DNA from: Trifolium pratense
Lineage: Eukaryota; Streptophyta; Magnoliopsida; Fabales; Fabaceae
Direction: 5' to 3'
Assembly: GCF_020283565.1 (NCBI RefSeq)
Contig: NC_060061.1
Location: 23,101,362 to 23,165,361, forward strand
DNA: 64,000 nt
Shown here: piece after piece, positions 34,558 to 45,584 of the stretch
How the letters are laid out: each line of letters starts with the position of its first letter
Position numbering within the stretch: the stretch's first letter is position 1
Position numbers and translations under genes: made by a program
The notes under the pieces: model-generated
What the model was told of the DNA's origin: nothing
What the model saw: only the letters and a program-made list of their open reading frames with translations
The model's database searches: none

Positions 34558-36029
34558 GGCTTAATTACTAAATTAGTCCCTTAAAGACATTTTTGGTTTC
34601 AAATTGATCCCTTAAAAAAAAAAGGCTCAAATTGGTCCCTTAAAAACTTTGCCGTTAAACATTTTGGTCCTTTCCGTCCAGAAACTGTTAATTTGTACAT
34701 GTGGCAAACTGAGTGCTTACATGGCTGCTTACATGGTTGCTTACATGGATGCTTACTAGGTAAATCATTTAGGGTGCATGCACAAAGTTTCAAAACATGA
34801 GATGGAGGGTTGGATTAAGTGGAAGCACAAATGTTGTTATATTCTGCCCACACTATATCTTTTTCACATTTTCTTCAAATCGTATTAACTTCATCCGACT
34901 CAGTAAACTCACCCACCAACCCACTGAGTCAACTCGCTGGAAACATGTTCAACAACAACTAACATCATGCTTGAATCAACTTGCCCCACAACCCACAGTT
35001 TCTCTCCTCTTAGTAATCATCTTGTCCTCCTCCACAAAGGGCAAGAATCAGTTGTTGCAAATAAACAATCTTTGATACTAAAATTGAACTTTGAGTTGCC
35101 GATGAAAGTAGGAATGTTGGTGAGAAAAAGACGATGAAGTTCTTCATTAAAAATTGTAATTTTATTCTTATTTGAGAATTTTTTTTGTTATATTAATGTC
35201 ACAAAAAAAGCCTCAGATTAAGACATTTTTCGGTGTTTATTTATTTTTTTTAAAAAAATTCAGATCTAAAAATTGTTCTTTTTTAAGTCCTTTTGAAATC
35301 ATGGGTTTGAGAAAATTTTTACTTTTTTTATGTTCTGAAATTCATCTACACTCTTTCAACACAACACAGATCCTTCATTCTCGCACTAACTCTCTCTCTC
35401 TCACTCACTCACACCTTTCTCACCAACTCACAATTTCACACCAAATCAATCCAATCCAATCCATGTTTTCCAAATTTGTAACCTGCTAAATCCAACTCCA
35501 TTTCACAACTACTTCACCGAATGATGGTGGAAACCTCAACATTAGGTCGGTTCCACCGCCAAAGACTCGACTTTAAATGCTGCGTTCCGGTGCTTGCTGG
35601 GGCTTGCCATTTTTTGTGGGTAACAAGACAAGTGTTTCAATGAGAGAAGAAGAAGAAGAGGATTTGAATGTAGAAGATGATTGAATAATAATGAGAGAAT
35701 GGATGAAGATGAAGATGAAGATGAAGAACCCTAATGTTTCTTATGTTTTGTTTGTATAATTTTTTTTATTTTAAATTTTAACTTTAAGTTTTTTTTTTAA
35801 TTTAAATGATTTACTTAGTAAGCATCCATGTAAGCAACCATGTAAGCAGCCATATAAGCAGCCATGTAAGCATTCAGTTTGCCACATGTACAATTTAACA
35901 GTTTCTGGACGGAAAGGACCAAAATGTTTAACGGCAAAGTCTTTAAGGGACCAATTTGAGCCTTTTTTTCTTTAAGGGACCAATTTGAAACCAAAAATAT
36001 CTTTAAGGGACCAATTTAGTAATTAAACC
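34558..36029. mobile_element. MULE-type transposon with long inverted repeats
   Basis: Inverted arms of about 220-230 bp: left 34558-34785 starts GGCTTAATTACTAAATT; right about 35805-36029 ends AATTTAGTAATTAAACC. A perfect 9-bp target duplication ATTTTTTTA (34549-34557, 36030-36038) fits Mutator-like elements. Both arms contain tandem copies of GCTTACATGG/CCATGTAAGC. The centre is AT-rich and lacks a transposase, so it is non-autonomous. A frame at 35172 is low-complexity and unsupported. Confidence 0.85.
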
Positions 36030-36079
36030 ATTTTTTTATGTTATTTTTGACTCAAATACATAATTTTTAAGGTCATTCC

Positions 36080-36765
36080 TCCCAGTTGGTTTGAGCCTGA
36101 ACCTTCTTGGGACAGGGAGGATGTTACTCCCTTTTATCATCTAGTTGGTTATGATCGCATTAAAGATGACTATAAGGTGATTCGGTTCAATGACTGACTC
36201 CGACTCTGATGATGATGACGACAACTATAATTCCTTTTGGGAGATATATAGCCTAAGTAGTAACCGTTGGAGGATAATTCATGTCAACATGCCTCTTTTT
36301 TCTCGCAATAAAGCCGTGTACATGGATGGAGTGTCTCATTGGTGGGATAAAAATGAAACACATACATATTTGGTGTCATTTGAGTTCAGCAATGAATCTT
36401 TTACTAAAACACCCATGCCCAGTTTTGAGGTCAACAATGACCTGGTGATATTGAGAGACTTGGTGATATTGAATGGATCTATTGCTTTCATCTTAAATTA
36501 TAAAAAGGCGTCTACAATTCACATTTCAATTTTGGGTGAACTCGGTGTAAATGAATCATGGACTAAACTCTTCGTTGTCGGACCAGCACCTTCCCTTAAT
36601 TATCCAATCGTTGTGGCGAAGAAGGGCAAGATATTGTTTAGAAGTAGACACAATAGACAAAATAAACAAGAATTAGTCTGGTTTGATTTAACTACCGGGA
36701 GGATTGATAAGATTTTGATGTTAGAAAACAGATACATGGACGTTATCTGTCTAGTATATAGTTAA
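36080..36765 (+). pseudogene. F-box-associated domain gene, 5'-truncated and frameshifted
   Basis: Translation from about 36100 gives FYHLVGYDRIKDDYKVIRF, the start of the F-box-associated (FBA/kelch-like) interaction domain common in legume F-box proteins. That frame ends at a TGA near 36195; the domain resumes in another frame from 36190 (DSDDDDDNYN, WEIYSLSSNRWR, NGVSHWW-like VYMDGVSHWWDK, then VSFEFSNESF) to a stop at 36763-36765. The N-terminal F-box and upstream part are missing. Such proteins act as substrate receptors in SCF ubiquitin ligases; this copy should not. A separate gene starting at 36190 is possible but less likely. Confidence 0.75.
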
Positions 36766-37398
36766 TTTCTTTCTCTGGTTTTCTAGTATATGCCAAATTA
36801 AGAAACTATTGCATAATGTGGAACTCCTCGGACTAACTCGAGTTGGAAGTCATCAAGTCATCCGTCAGATTTCTGCTGGTTTTATGATATTCTTCAATAC
36901 TTTAGATAAAGCAATTTCAGTTAGCTGATGTTTATACTTTTGTTCTTGTATTCACATCTCTATCGTTTCAAATTTTGGAGTCGCACCTTTCCCTTCTTAG
37001 GCAGGTGAACTGTAACAATGGCTTAGTATTGAAGTTAATTATTTCCTTGAATAACACAGCCTCATTCTACAATTTAGATATGACTCAATTTCCAAAATTC
37101 ATTATCACAAGTTGTATTTTAAAGATTTCAGTGCTAGTTGTGCTGAAGGTCAATGAAATTTTCTCTACAATTTAAAATTGTATCATTGTATTTTCTAATT
37201 AGCTCAGTTGCCAAAATAGAGGGAGAAAAGATATATCAAATCTAATATAAGTACTTCAAGAAACCAAAATTTCTTTATTTATATGTAACTTGTGTGACAG
37301 TCTCTCCTGATATGTTGATTTCTCTTGCTTTGGTCATTAGAAGACAAATAGTCAATAATACAATAATTATAATATCTTATTTGCATCTTAAACCACCA

Positions 37399-37405
37399 TT
37401 TATAA
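37399..37405 (+). promoter_or_regulatory. TATA box of AKR3
   Basis: TTTATAA in CCACCATTTATAACC, about 90 bp upstream of the start at 37493. The same context is preserved in the orphan promoter near 34420. Confidence 0.55.
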
Positions 37406-37492
37406 CCAAAAGCCAAGTCTCAAAGTTAACATACATAAGAGAAAATTGTGAATTGTGTGAATCTTGTGCCTTCAACCAACACAAAAAAGAAG

Positions 37493-39063
37493 ATGGAAGC
37501 AAAGAAAGTTCCTGAGGTAGTACTAAATTCTGGGAAAAAGATGCCAACAATAGGATTTGGAACAGGAACAATTCCTCCTCCACAAACTTTGCTTGATGCC
37601 ATTGACATTGGTTACAGACATTTTGATACTGCTTCGGTGTATAATACTGAAGAACCTGTAGGCCAAGCTGTGTCAAAATCCTTAGAGCTAGGACTCATTA
37701 AAAATCGCGATGAACTGTTCATTACTTCCAAGTTATGGTGTACTGATGCTCACCATGACCTTGTTCTCCCAGCTCTCAAAAACACCCTCAAGCAAGCATA
37801 ATTCTCTTAACCTTTTTTCCTTCATTTAAGTTTATGCATTTTATTACTTGTCTCTAATTTTGTTATTGGTTTTTTGGGTTGAAATTGTTTAGAAAGCTCG
37901 GGTTGGAGTATGTGGATCTCTATTTGATTCACTGGCCAGTGAGGCTGAAACAAGATGTTGAAGGCATAAACTTTAAAGGCGAGGATGTGATTCCATTTGA
38001 CATAAAAGAAACATGGGAAGCTATGGAAGATTGTTATAGATTGGGCTTAGCCAAGTCTATTGGTGTTAGCAACTTTGGTATCAAAAAGCTCTCCACACTC
38101 TTAGAAAATGCCAACATTCCACCTGCAGTTAATCAGGTATAACAATTTAGTACTAGTTGTTTGATTCATTCTGTCATAGAGATCAAATACACTTAATCGG
38201 TGGCTTCAGAAACTTCAAAATGGTAAAGCATCAGACATGTATCAGATATTGATGTGTTAGATACTTCCTGATACGTATATATCCAATACATCTTCGATAC
38301 TTTCTTACGAACTAATCACACAATTGTCACGATAGATCGTACTAATTATAGTAACAAAGCTGTATTATATTGTTACAATTTCTTATTTGGATTTAGGTGG
38401 AAATGAACCCATCATGGCATCAGGGGAAACTCAGAGAATTCTGCAAGCAGAAAGGAATCCATGTGAGTGCATGGTCACCACTAGGCGGATACAAACTAAG
38501 TTGGGGTTCGTCTGCAGTGATGGAGAATTCAATTCTGCGCGAAATTGCTGAGGTGAAAAAGAAGAGTGTAGCCCAGGTGCAGCTCATTATTTTAATTCAC
38601 ATTTTTAGCCAATAAATAATTTATAATAAGGTTTTTAAATTATACAACCCTTTTTTTTTAAAGCATTTTTTTCCAATGTCATACTTTAAAATTGGTCATT
38701 GAAGCAACTATTTTAAAACCTTAGATTGTTAGGTTAAAACCTTATCAACATTTCAATACTTCATAGAGTCATACATATACTATTATAATGAGATGACTGT
38801 TACATTGAAAGTATCTCTAATGTTTATATATTATGCAGATAGCGCTAAGATGGATACACGAGCAGGGAGCAAGTCCCATTGTAAAAAGCTTTAACAAGGA
38901 GAGGATGAGACAAAACATTGAAATATTTGATTGGGAATTGAAACAGGAAGAGTTAGACAAAATCAATCTGATTCCTCAATGCAGACTGCTAAAGGCAGAA
39001 TTATTTGTATCTGATAATGGACCCTACAAATCCTTGGAAGAGCTGTGGGATGGCGATGTTTGA
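37493..39063 (+). CDS. AKR4-family NADPH-dependent aldo-keto reductase, copy 3
   Basis: Exons 37493-37791, 37893-38136, 38397-38576 and 38839-39063 give 315 aa with the same exon lengths as copies 1 and 2. The tetrad Asp45, Tyr50 (in ASVYNTEE), Lys80 and His113 is intact, as are [13 protein letters not shown] and KSFNKERM. It is the most diverged of the three (N-terminus [16 protein letters not shown] and [13 protein letters not shown] in substrate-facing segments), so it may prefer another substrate. Intron 1 again has a GC donor (AA|GCAAGC). Intron 3 is 262 nt and contains stops, unlike the short open intron 3 of the others. Its promoter resembles the orphan copy at 34045-34548 more than those of AKR1 and AKR2. 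Confidence 0.92.
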
Positions 39064-39287
39064 GAAAAATATTTGTTTAAATAATTGATGTATGGGTCAT
39101 GGGAAGCCTACTGTATCATTTTAAGTAGTAAAATCGGTAAATTACCCTATATTGTTCTCGAGGATTGTGTGTCGAGAATCAACTCATGAAATAAAGTACT
39201 TATTTGATCTAAATTTTGACATTTCAAAAATTAACTTGTGCTTGTGCACATACTTTCTGAAATTTAAGACTAAATTTAAAAGTAGTA

Positions 39288-39435
39288 TGTAGAAAATAAT
39301 AAGTGAATATTGTTATGTGTTATTCCTCAGCTCAAGGCTGGTTTAAATAGGAAGAGTACAAACATAAAAGGAAATAATAGATAAGCTTAGAATCTCCTAG
39401 AAATAACAAACTAGGAAACTAAATATTTTCCAACA
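39288..39435 (-). repeat. 3' LTR of the 39-44 kb copia element
   Basis: 148 bp, TG...CA on the minus strand (starts TGTTGGAAAATATTTAG), adjacent to the polypurine tract. Confidence 0.95.
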
Positions 39436-39441
39436 CCCCCC

Positions 39442-42400
39442 TCAAGTTAGTGCATAGATATCTATCATGCCCAACTTGCCCATCAAATGCTCAAAGGTGG
39501 GTCTTGCTAAGCTTTTGGTCAAGATATCTGCAGTTTGCTGACTCGAAGTTACAAAAGGTAGACATATGATTCCGGCATCTAACTTCTCTTTTATGAAATG
39601 TCGATCGATCTCAATATGCTTGGTTCTGTCATGTTGAACTGGGTTATGAGCTATGCTAATAGCGGCTTTACTGTCAGAGTATAATTTCAATGGAAGCTCA
39701 ATTTTCATCTTAAGCTCTTCTAGGACTCTGTGGATCCATAATCCTTCACAAATTCCTTGAGCCATAGCTCTAAACTCAGCTTCTGCACTACTTCTTGCTA
39801 CAACTCCTTATTTCTTGCTCCTCCATGTCACAAGATTACCCCAAACATAGGTACAATATCCGGAGGTTGATCTTCTGTCAGTGACTGAACCTGCCCAATC
39901 AGCATCGGTAAAGATAGACACATTTCTTTCATTAGTCTTCTTAAAAAATAATCCCTTTCCAGGATTTGCTTTCAAATATCGCAGTATCCTATAGACTGCC
40001 TCAAGATGTTCCTCAAAAGGAGAATGCATAAACTAACTTACTACACTAACCGAGAAAGCAATGTCAGGTCTAGTGTGGGACAAATAAATCAGTTTCCCAA
40101 CCAATCTCTGGTACCTTCCAGTATCAACAGGAACACTACCTTCTTCCCAAAGTTTTGCATTAGGATCCATGGGAGTATCTGCTGGTCGACATCCACTCAT
40201 TCCTGTTTCTTTCAATAAATCTAGAATGTATTTTTGCTGGGAAACTACAATACCATCTTTTGATCGAGCAACCTCCATACCAAGAAAATATCTCATGGAT
40301 CCCAAGTCCTTGATTTCAAAGTCTAATGCTAATTTCTCTTTTACTCTTGCCATTTCAACTATATCATCTCTAGTAAGGACGATATCATCAACATAAACAA
40401 TTAGGACAACAATTTTTCCATCTTGGGAAAACTTTGTGAACAAGGTGTGGTCAGCTTGTCCTTGAATGTACCCTTGTTTCTTCATGGAATAAGTGAACTT
40501 TTCAAACCAAGCTCTAGGAGACTGCTTTAATCCATACAAAGACTTATTTAGTTTGCATACATTTGATCCAAACTTGTCTTCAAAGCCAGGAGGAATGTCC
40601 ATATATACTTCTTCTTCTAAATCACCATTGAGAAAAGCATTCTTAACATCCAACTGATGTAGGGGCCAATCTAAGTTAGCAGCAAGAGACAAGAGAATTC
40701 TGACAGTGTTCAATTTTGCAACAGGAGCAAAAGTCTCTGAGTAGTCTATACCATAAGTTTGAGTAAAACCCTTAGCCACCAATCGAGCCTTGTACCTTTC
40801 GATTGACCCATCTGAATTATACTTCACAGTAAACACCCATTTGCATCCAACCGTCTTCTTGCCATCCGGTAGTGTCATAACACTCCAGGTTTTGTTCTTT
40901 TCAAGAGCTTTCATCTCCTCAAGTATAGCTTCCCTCCACTTTGGAACTTCTAGAGCAACCTGTACATTTTTTGTAATCTCTACACTAGACAATTTTGAGG
41001 TAAAGGCAGAAAAAGACGAAGACAAATTTGAATATGATATAAAATTGGACAATGGGTATTTAGTGCAAGATCTAACAGGTTTTCTAACAGCCACAGGATC
41101 ATCGATATCGGGATACAAAATACGACTCTCAGAAACAGAGATAGACTTACCTTTTCTTTTTTTAGGAAGTTGATCATCCCTCGGTTCAGATTCATGACAG
41201 TGTTGAGATGTGGACTCATCACTTTGTGATTCTTTCTCACAAAAACCTTTCCTTTCCAAGTCTTGTTTCCTGCTTCAAACCTATTATCTTTATATGACTC
41301 ATTATTTTGTGGCATTTCAATATTAGATCATCATTATCATTGTTTTCAAGATTCTCATTGTTTTCTTCATGAGAAAATGTAGGCTCGGATTCACCAAGCT
41401 CACTACTCATAACAGGAGTAGGATTAGATAAAGAATCATGGCCATTTTTCGTTGGTGCAGAAGTATAAGTCTTAGAACTTTGTGATACCGGCAAAGATAA
41501 ATTATTAAAAAAACTCATGTCCTCAGTTTGAAACGAGTTAAAAAAACTCATGTCCTCAGTTTGAGACGAATCTTCATTTAAATTTCCCCCCTGAAGATGC
41601 GTGTCAAAAAAAGGTTTGTTTTCAAAGAATGTAACATCCATGGTGACAAACATTTTCTGATTTTTTGGATCAAAACATTTATATCCCTTCCGGGTTGGAG
41701 AATACCCAACAAAAACACATTTTATAGCACGCGGTTCAAGTTTGCTAATATTCTTATGTTCATGAACAAATGCAGTGCAACCAAAGATTTTTAAGGTCAA
41801 ATCGTTTGAAACACGATCATTAGGAAAACATTCTTTGAAAATATGAATTGGAGTTTTAAAATTAAGAACTTTGGAGGGCACTCTGTTAATTAAGTATGCA
41901 GCAGTTAAAACTGCTTTATCCCACAAATAATTTGGTACTTTACTTGTGAAAAGTAAAGCTCTAGCCACCTCCAACAAGTGCCTATTTTTTCTTTCTGCAA
42001 CTCCATTTAGTTGGGGAGTGTTAGGACATGAACTTTGATGCACAATTCCATTTTCACGAAAAAAATCACTCAACATTGAGTTAAAATATTCTTTGCCGTT
42101 ATCACTTCTAAATACTTGAATATTTGTTTGAAATTGATTTTGCACCATTTTAACAAAATCTTTTACCGCCTGACAAACGTCAGATTTCCCCTTTAACAAG
42201 TACACCCAACAAACTCTTGAGTGATCATCTATAAATGTGATAAACCATTTTTTATGAGAAAGTGTACTCGTTCGGTTAGGGCCCCAAACATCACTGTGAA
42301 TAACAGAAAAAGGTTTTGATGGTTTGTAGGGCTGTAATGGAAAATGAGAACGATGATGTTTTGCAAATTCACATGCTTCACATTTAAACAAAGATAAATC

Positions 42401-43231
42401 CTTATTACGAAATAACTCAGGAAATACGTGTTTTAAATAAGGAAAACTAGGATGACCTAATCGTGAATGCCATAACATAACATCATCATTATTATTATTC
42501 AGAACTAAAAAAGATTCAAAGCATGAACTTATTGGTTTGGAAGGTAGTTGTGATTCAGGTTCAATGTCGAAGTAGTAGAGTCCTCCACTCTCCTTAGCAC
42601 TACCAATCATCTTCCCCGAGTTCAAATCCTGAAAAACACAATGAGTACGAAAAAAATTAGTTTGACAATTTCTATCTTGGGCTAATTTACTGACAGACAT
42701 GAGACTACAAGATATATTTGGGACATGAAGAACATCTTTAAGGGTTAGACTTGGAGACAACACAACCGAACCTTTACCCGCAATGGCTGAAAAGGATCCA
42801 TCCGCAATTTTTATTTTATGGTTACCTGCACATGGACTATAAGAAGAAAACATAGTAAAATCACCTGTCATGTGATCACTTGCACCCGAATCTACTATCC
42901 AAGCACGATTGGGACTGACACTAAAAAGGGCAGAAGTACCTTTAGGGGCGACAGAGCCAGAAAGAGTGTTAGATTCAAGAATTTTGTACAGTCTGTCTAG
43001 TTATTCCATCGTGAATGAAAGCTGAATTGAAGGAGACTGATGCTCTTGATCAGAATTACTGGCTTGGAATGTATGACCCTCACCTCCACCTTTGTTCTTC
43101 TGATTTGAAGGTCGCGGAAGACCATGTAATTTCCAACATTGAAAAATAGTATGTCCCAAACGATGACAATATTTGCATTCACGACGGTATTTGAAAGTGG
43201 ATGATTGTCGTCGAGAATAAAAAAACGTCAT
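39442..43231 (-). pseudogene. Copia gag-pol polyprotein, interrupted
   Basis: In order on the minus strand: a gag zinc knuckle of CX2CX4HX4C form (CKYCHRLGHTIFQC, near 43160); an aspartic protease DSGAS near 42890; the integrase HHCC region, then DDE residues in HSDVWGP, RSDNGKEY and GVAERKN; reverse transcriptase with the YVDD motif near 40390; and RNase H with SKAAISIAHNP and RTKHIEIDRHF. Breaks: in-frame stops at 43001-43003, near 40031-40033 and near 39806-39808, and one or two frameshifts between about 41240 and 41320. The capsid part of gag upstream of the knuckle is absent. The stops fit C-to-T changes of glutamine codons. No functional product expected. Confidence 0.9.
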
Positions 43232-43274
43232 AATTAATAATCTTAGCCAAGTAGTACCGGAAGCAGCAAAGAAA

Positions 43275-43400
43275 AATTAACACCGGTGAACAGTACTCGT
43301 GAACAGTAACCACGTGAACAGTGTGCGTGAACAGTACCAGCGAATGAACAGTACCATCAACTGAACAGTGCCTATGAACAGTACCACGGGTGAACAGTGC
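43275..43400. repeat. GTGAACAGT-type short repeats in copia leader
   Basis: About nine copies of TGAACAGT (often GTGAACAGTACC) at irregular 10-17-bp spacing between the 5' LTR/primer-binding site and the gag remnant. Probably a leader repeat of this retroelement. Confidence 0.75.
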
Positions 43401-43497
43401 CGCACACAAAATCAGTTGTCTTGGTCAGATTGTAAACACGACGGCGGCTAGGGTTTTGCGGAAGCGAGACCCCCAAAATCGGGAGCTCTCGATACCA

Positions 43498-43645
43498 TGT
43501 AGAAAATAATAAGTAAATACTGTTATATGTTATTCCTCAGCTCAAGGCTGGTTTAAATAGGAAGAGTACAAACATAAAAGGAAATAATAGATAAGCTTAG
43601 AATCTCCTAGAAATAACAAACTAGGAAACTAAATATTTTCCAACA
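43498..43645 (-). repeat. 5' LTR of the 39-44 kb copia element
   Basis: 148 bp, partner of 39288-39435. The primer-binding site follows directly on the minus strand. Confidence 0.95.
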
Positions 43646-43715
43646 TAGTAGATATTGCCCTTTTTGTTGCAGAAAAAAGGTGAATCCTATTGCATTGGTT
43701 CTTTAATCTATTTTC

Positions 43716-44042
43716 TGATATGGTTTTTTGTGTTTTTGTATTGCGGAATTTGGTGAGATATAAATTTAGGGAGAAAACTCTCCTCAAATATAGAGTTATA
43801 TGAAGAATACTAAAGTTCTTATTTTATTCATTATGCTTATGACTCTATATATAGAGCTACATAAAAACAAATCATATATTTTTAAAACAAAACTAATCCT
43901 ATAATAAATTCTAAACAAATCTTAAATATTCTAAATAGAAATATAAATCATAAAACCTAATATTATCATATTTTAAATATAAATCTAAATAATATTTAAA
44001 TCTAAGATCTTCAGAAGATATTTAGGCATATTATTCTCAACA
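43716..44042 (-). repeat. 3' LTR of the gag-protease element
   Basis: 327 bp, near-identical to 45585-45911. It contains CTATATATAGAGC near 43845, a likely TATA region. Confidence 0.93.
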
Positions 44043-45547
44043 CTCCTCCTTGACTGAATATCTTTTGTGCGTATCCAATCTGAGCTTCTTGAAAAATTAT
44101 TCTTCTTGTTTTGATTCTTCTTCTTATCGCACGCTTTAGCATCTTTGTGCCTTGTGGACTTCATGGTAGAAACATTGCATTTGTTATGACTTTTAGGTGA
44201 TTTTTCACAAGCATATTTATTCTCCTCCTTAACTTGAAATTTCTTCAAAATATCTGAATCTTCGCGATCTTCTTTGAATTTAAGTTCTTTTTTCTCTTCA
44301 ATAATATGATCATTCTTCATTAAATCTAAAACAAATCTTTTGCGTTTAATCTGAGATGTGATCACTTCCATATTGTTTTGATCCTTAATCACACAACTTT
44401 TATGTTCAAATATCACTTTATAATTTTTCTCCAACAACTGAGCAACACTTAAAAGATTCTGATTAATTTCAGGAACATATAAAACATTGGAAATTTGTTT
44501 CATACCTGCATGAGTTTTAATTGAAATTGTTCCAATGCCTTCTACTGCAATTTGTTCTCCATTCCCAATTCTGACTTTGGAAATAGAAGTTTTATTGAGC
44601 TCTTTGAAAAGATCTCGATCATAAGTCATATGGTTTGTGCAACCACTGTCAATGAGCCATTCTTTTGACGGTTTGTTGGTTGTAAAACCTGAGATTGCAA
44701 GTAGTAGTTCTTGGTCTTCTTCATATTGTTCATGAGCAATGTTAACATCTCCTTGTTGTTGTTGTGATGTGCATACCTTCATCATATGACCTAATTTACC
44801 ACATTTTTCACATTTTGCATCAGGCCTCCACCAACAATTCTTTGGTGAGTGATTATCCTTTTTGCAATGAGGACATGGTTTGTGTTGGTATTTCTTTCCA
44901 AAACCTTTTGCTAGACATATACCATCTATAGTTCTTTCTTCCCTCATAAGTCTTCTTTGTTCTTGTGCCTGCAATGCATGTAACACTTCTAGCAGAGTGA
45001 TTTTACTCAAATCTTTTGTGTTCTCCAAGGCGGCTATAGAGGCTTCATATCTTTCAGGTACCGTTACAAGGAGTTTTTCCACAATTCTGGAATCAGAAAA
45101 TTGAGTGCCTAGTAATCGTACCTTATTAGCAATACCCAATAATTTATCGGCGTATGTCTTGATTGTTTCATCCTCCTTCATTCTTTGCTACTCGAACTCT
45201 CTCAATAAATTCATAACTTGCATGCTTCGAATCCTTTCATCTCCTTTATATTCTTCTTTTAGGTAATCCCAAATTTCTTTTGGTGTTTTGAGAGTCATGA
45301 TTTTAATAAAGACGGTTTGTGAGACACTTGCAAACAAACAAGTCTTTGCCTTTGCCCTCTTGGTTTTTCTTTCTTTATGAGTTTTCATCTGTTCTGCTGT
45401 GGGATCTTTTGGTAACGAAGAAACATCGTAATCATCCTCCACAGTTTCCGATAGATCTAGAGCATCTAAGAATGCCTCCATTCTCACCGCCCAAAGATCA
45501 TAGTCTTCTCCATCAAAGATCGGAGGAGCAACCTTTGAAAAATCCAT
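43985..45547 (-). pseudogene. Copia-type gag-protease with one in-frame amber codon
   Basis: The ATG at 45547 opens gag (MDFSKVAPPIFDGEDYDLWA), a UBN2-type capsid domain. An in-frame TAG at 45188-45190 interrupts capsid after REFE; the same frame then runs to about 43985. It contains KTYADKL, two cysteine/histidine knuckles (CPHCKKDNHSPKNC and CEKCGKLGHMMKVC), and the aspartic protease region with DSGCTNH and LLSVAQL. It ends in a lysine-rich tail crossing into the LTR, without an integrase. Apart from the amber codon the frame is intact over more than 500 codons, in line with the young LTRs. The stop lies inside capsid, so programmed readthrough is unlikely. Confidence 0.85.
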
Positions 45548-45584
45548 CTTCACAGGTCCTTATGAACGTTGGCTCGGATGCCAC

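Larger units (their letters stand above)
39288..43645 (-). mobile_element. Ty1/copia LTR retrotransposon, degenerate
   Basis: LTRs of 148 bp at 39288-39435 and 43498-43645 differ at three visible positions, all transitions (about 2%). The perfect 5-bp duplication TAGTA lies at 39283-39287 and 43646-43650. On the minus strand TGGTATCGAGAGC beside the 5' LTR is a near-match to the tRNA-Met primer-binding site, and GAGGGGGG beside the 3' LTR is the polypurine tract. Domain order protease-integrase-RT-RNase H is copia type. The gag N-terminal region is missing and pol is interrupted several times, so it is non-autonomous now. It is inserted 0.2 kb after AKR3. Confidence 0.95.

Noticed and set aside
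40790..41173. 127-codon plus-strand frame
   Set aside because: Antisense shadow of the copia reverse transcriptase region.
45188..45190. Programmed readthrough of TAG followed by CAA in the gag-protease element
   Set aside because: The following codons do not match the classical UAG-CAR-YYA context, and the stop lies inside the capsid domain, where a regulated stop is not expected.
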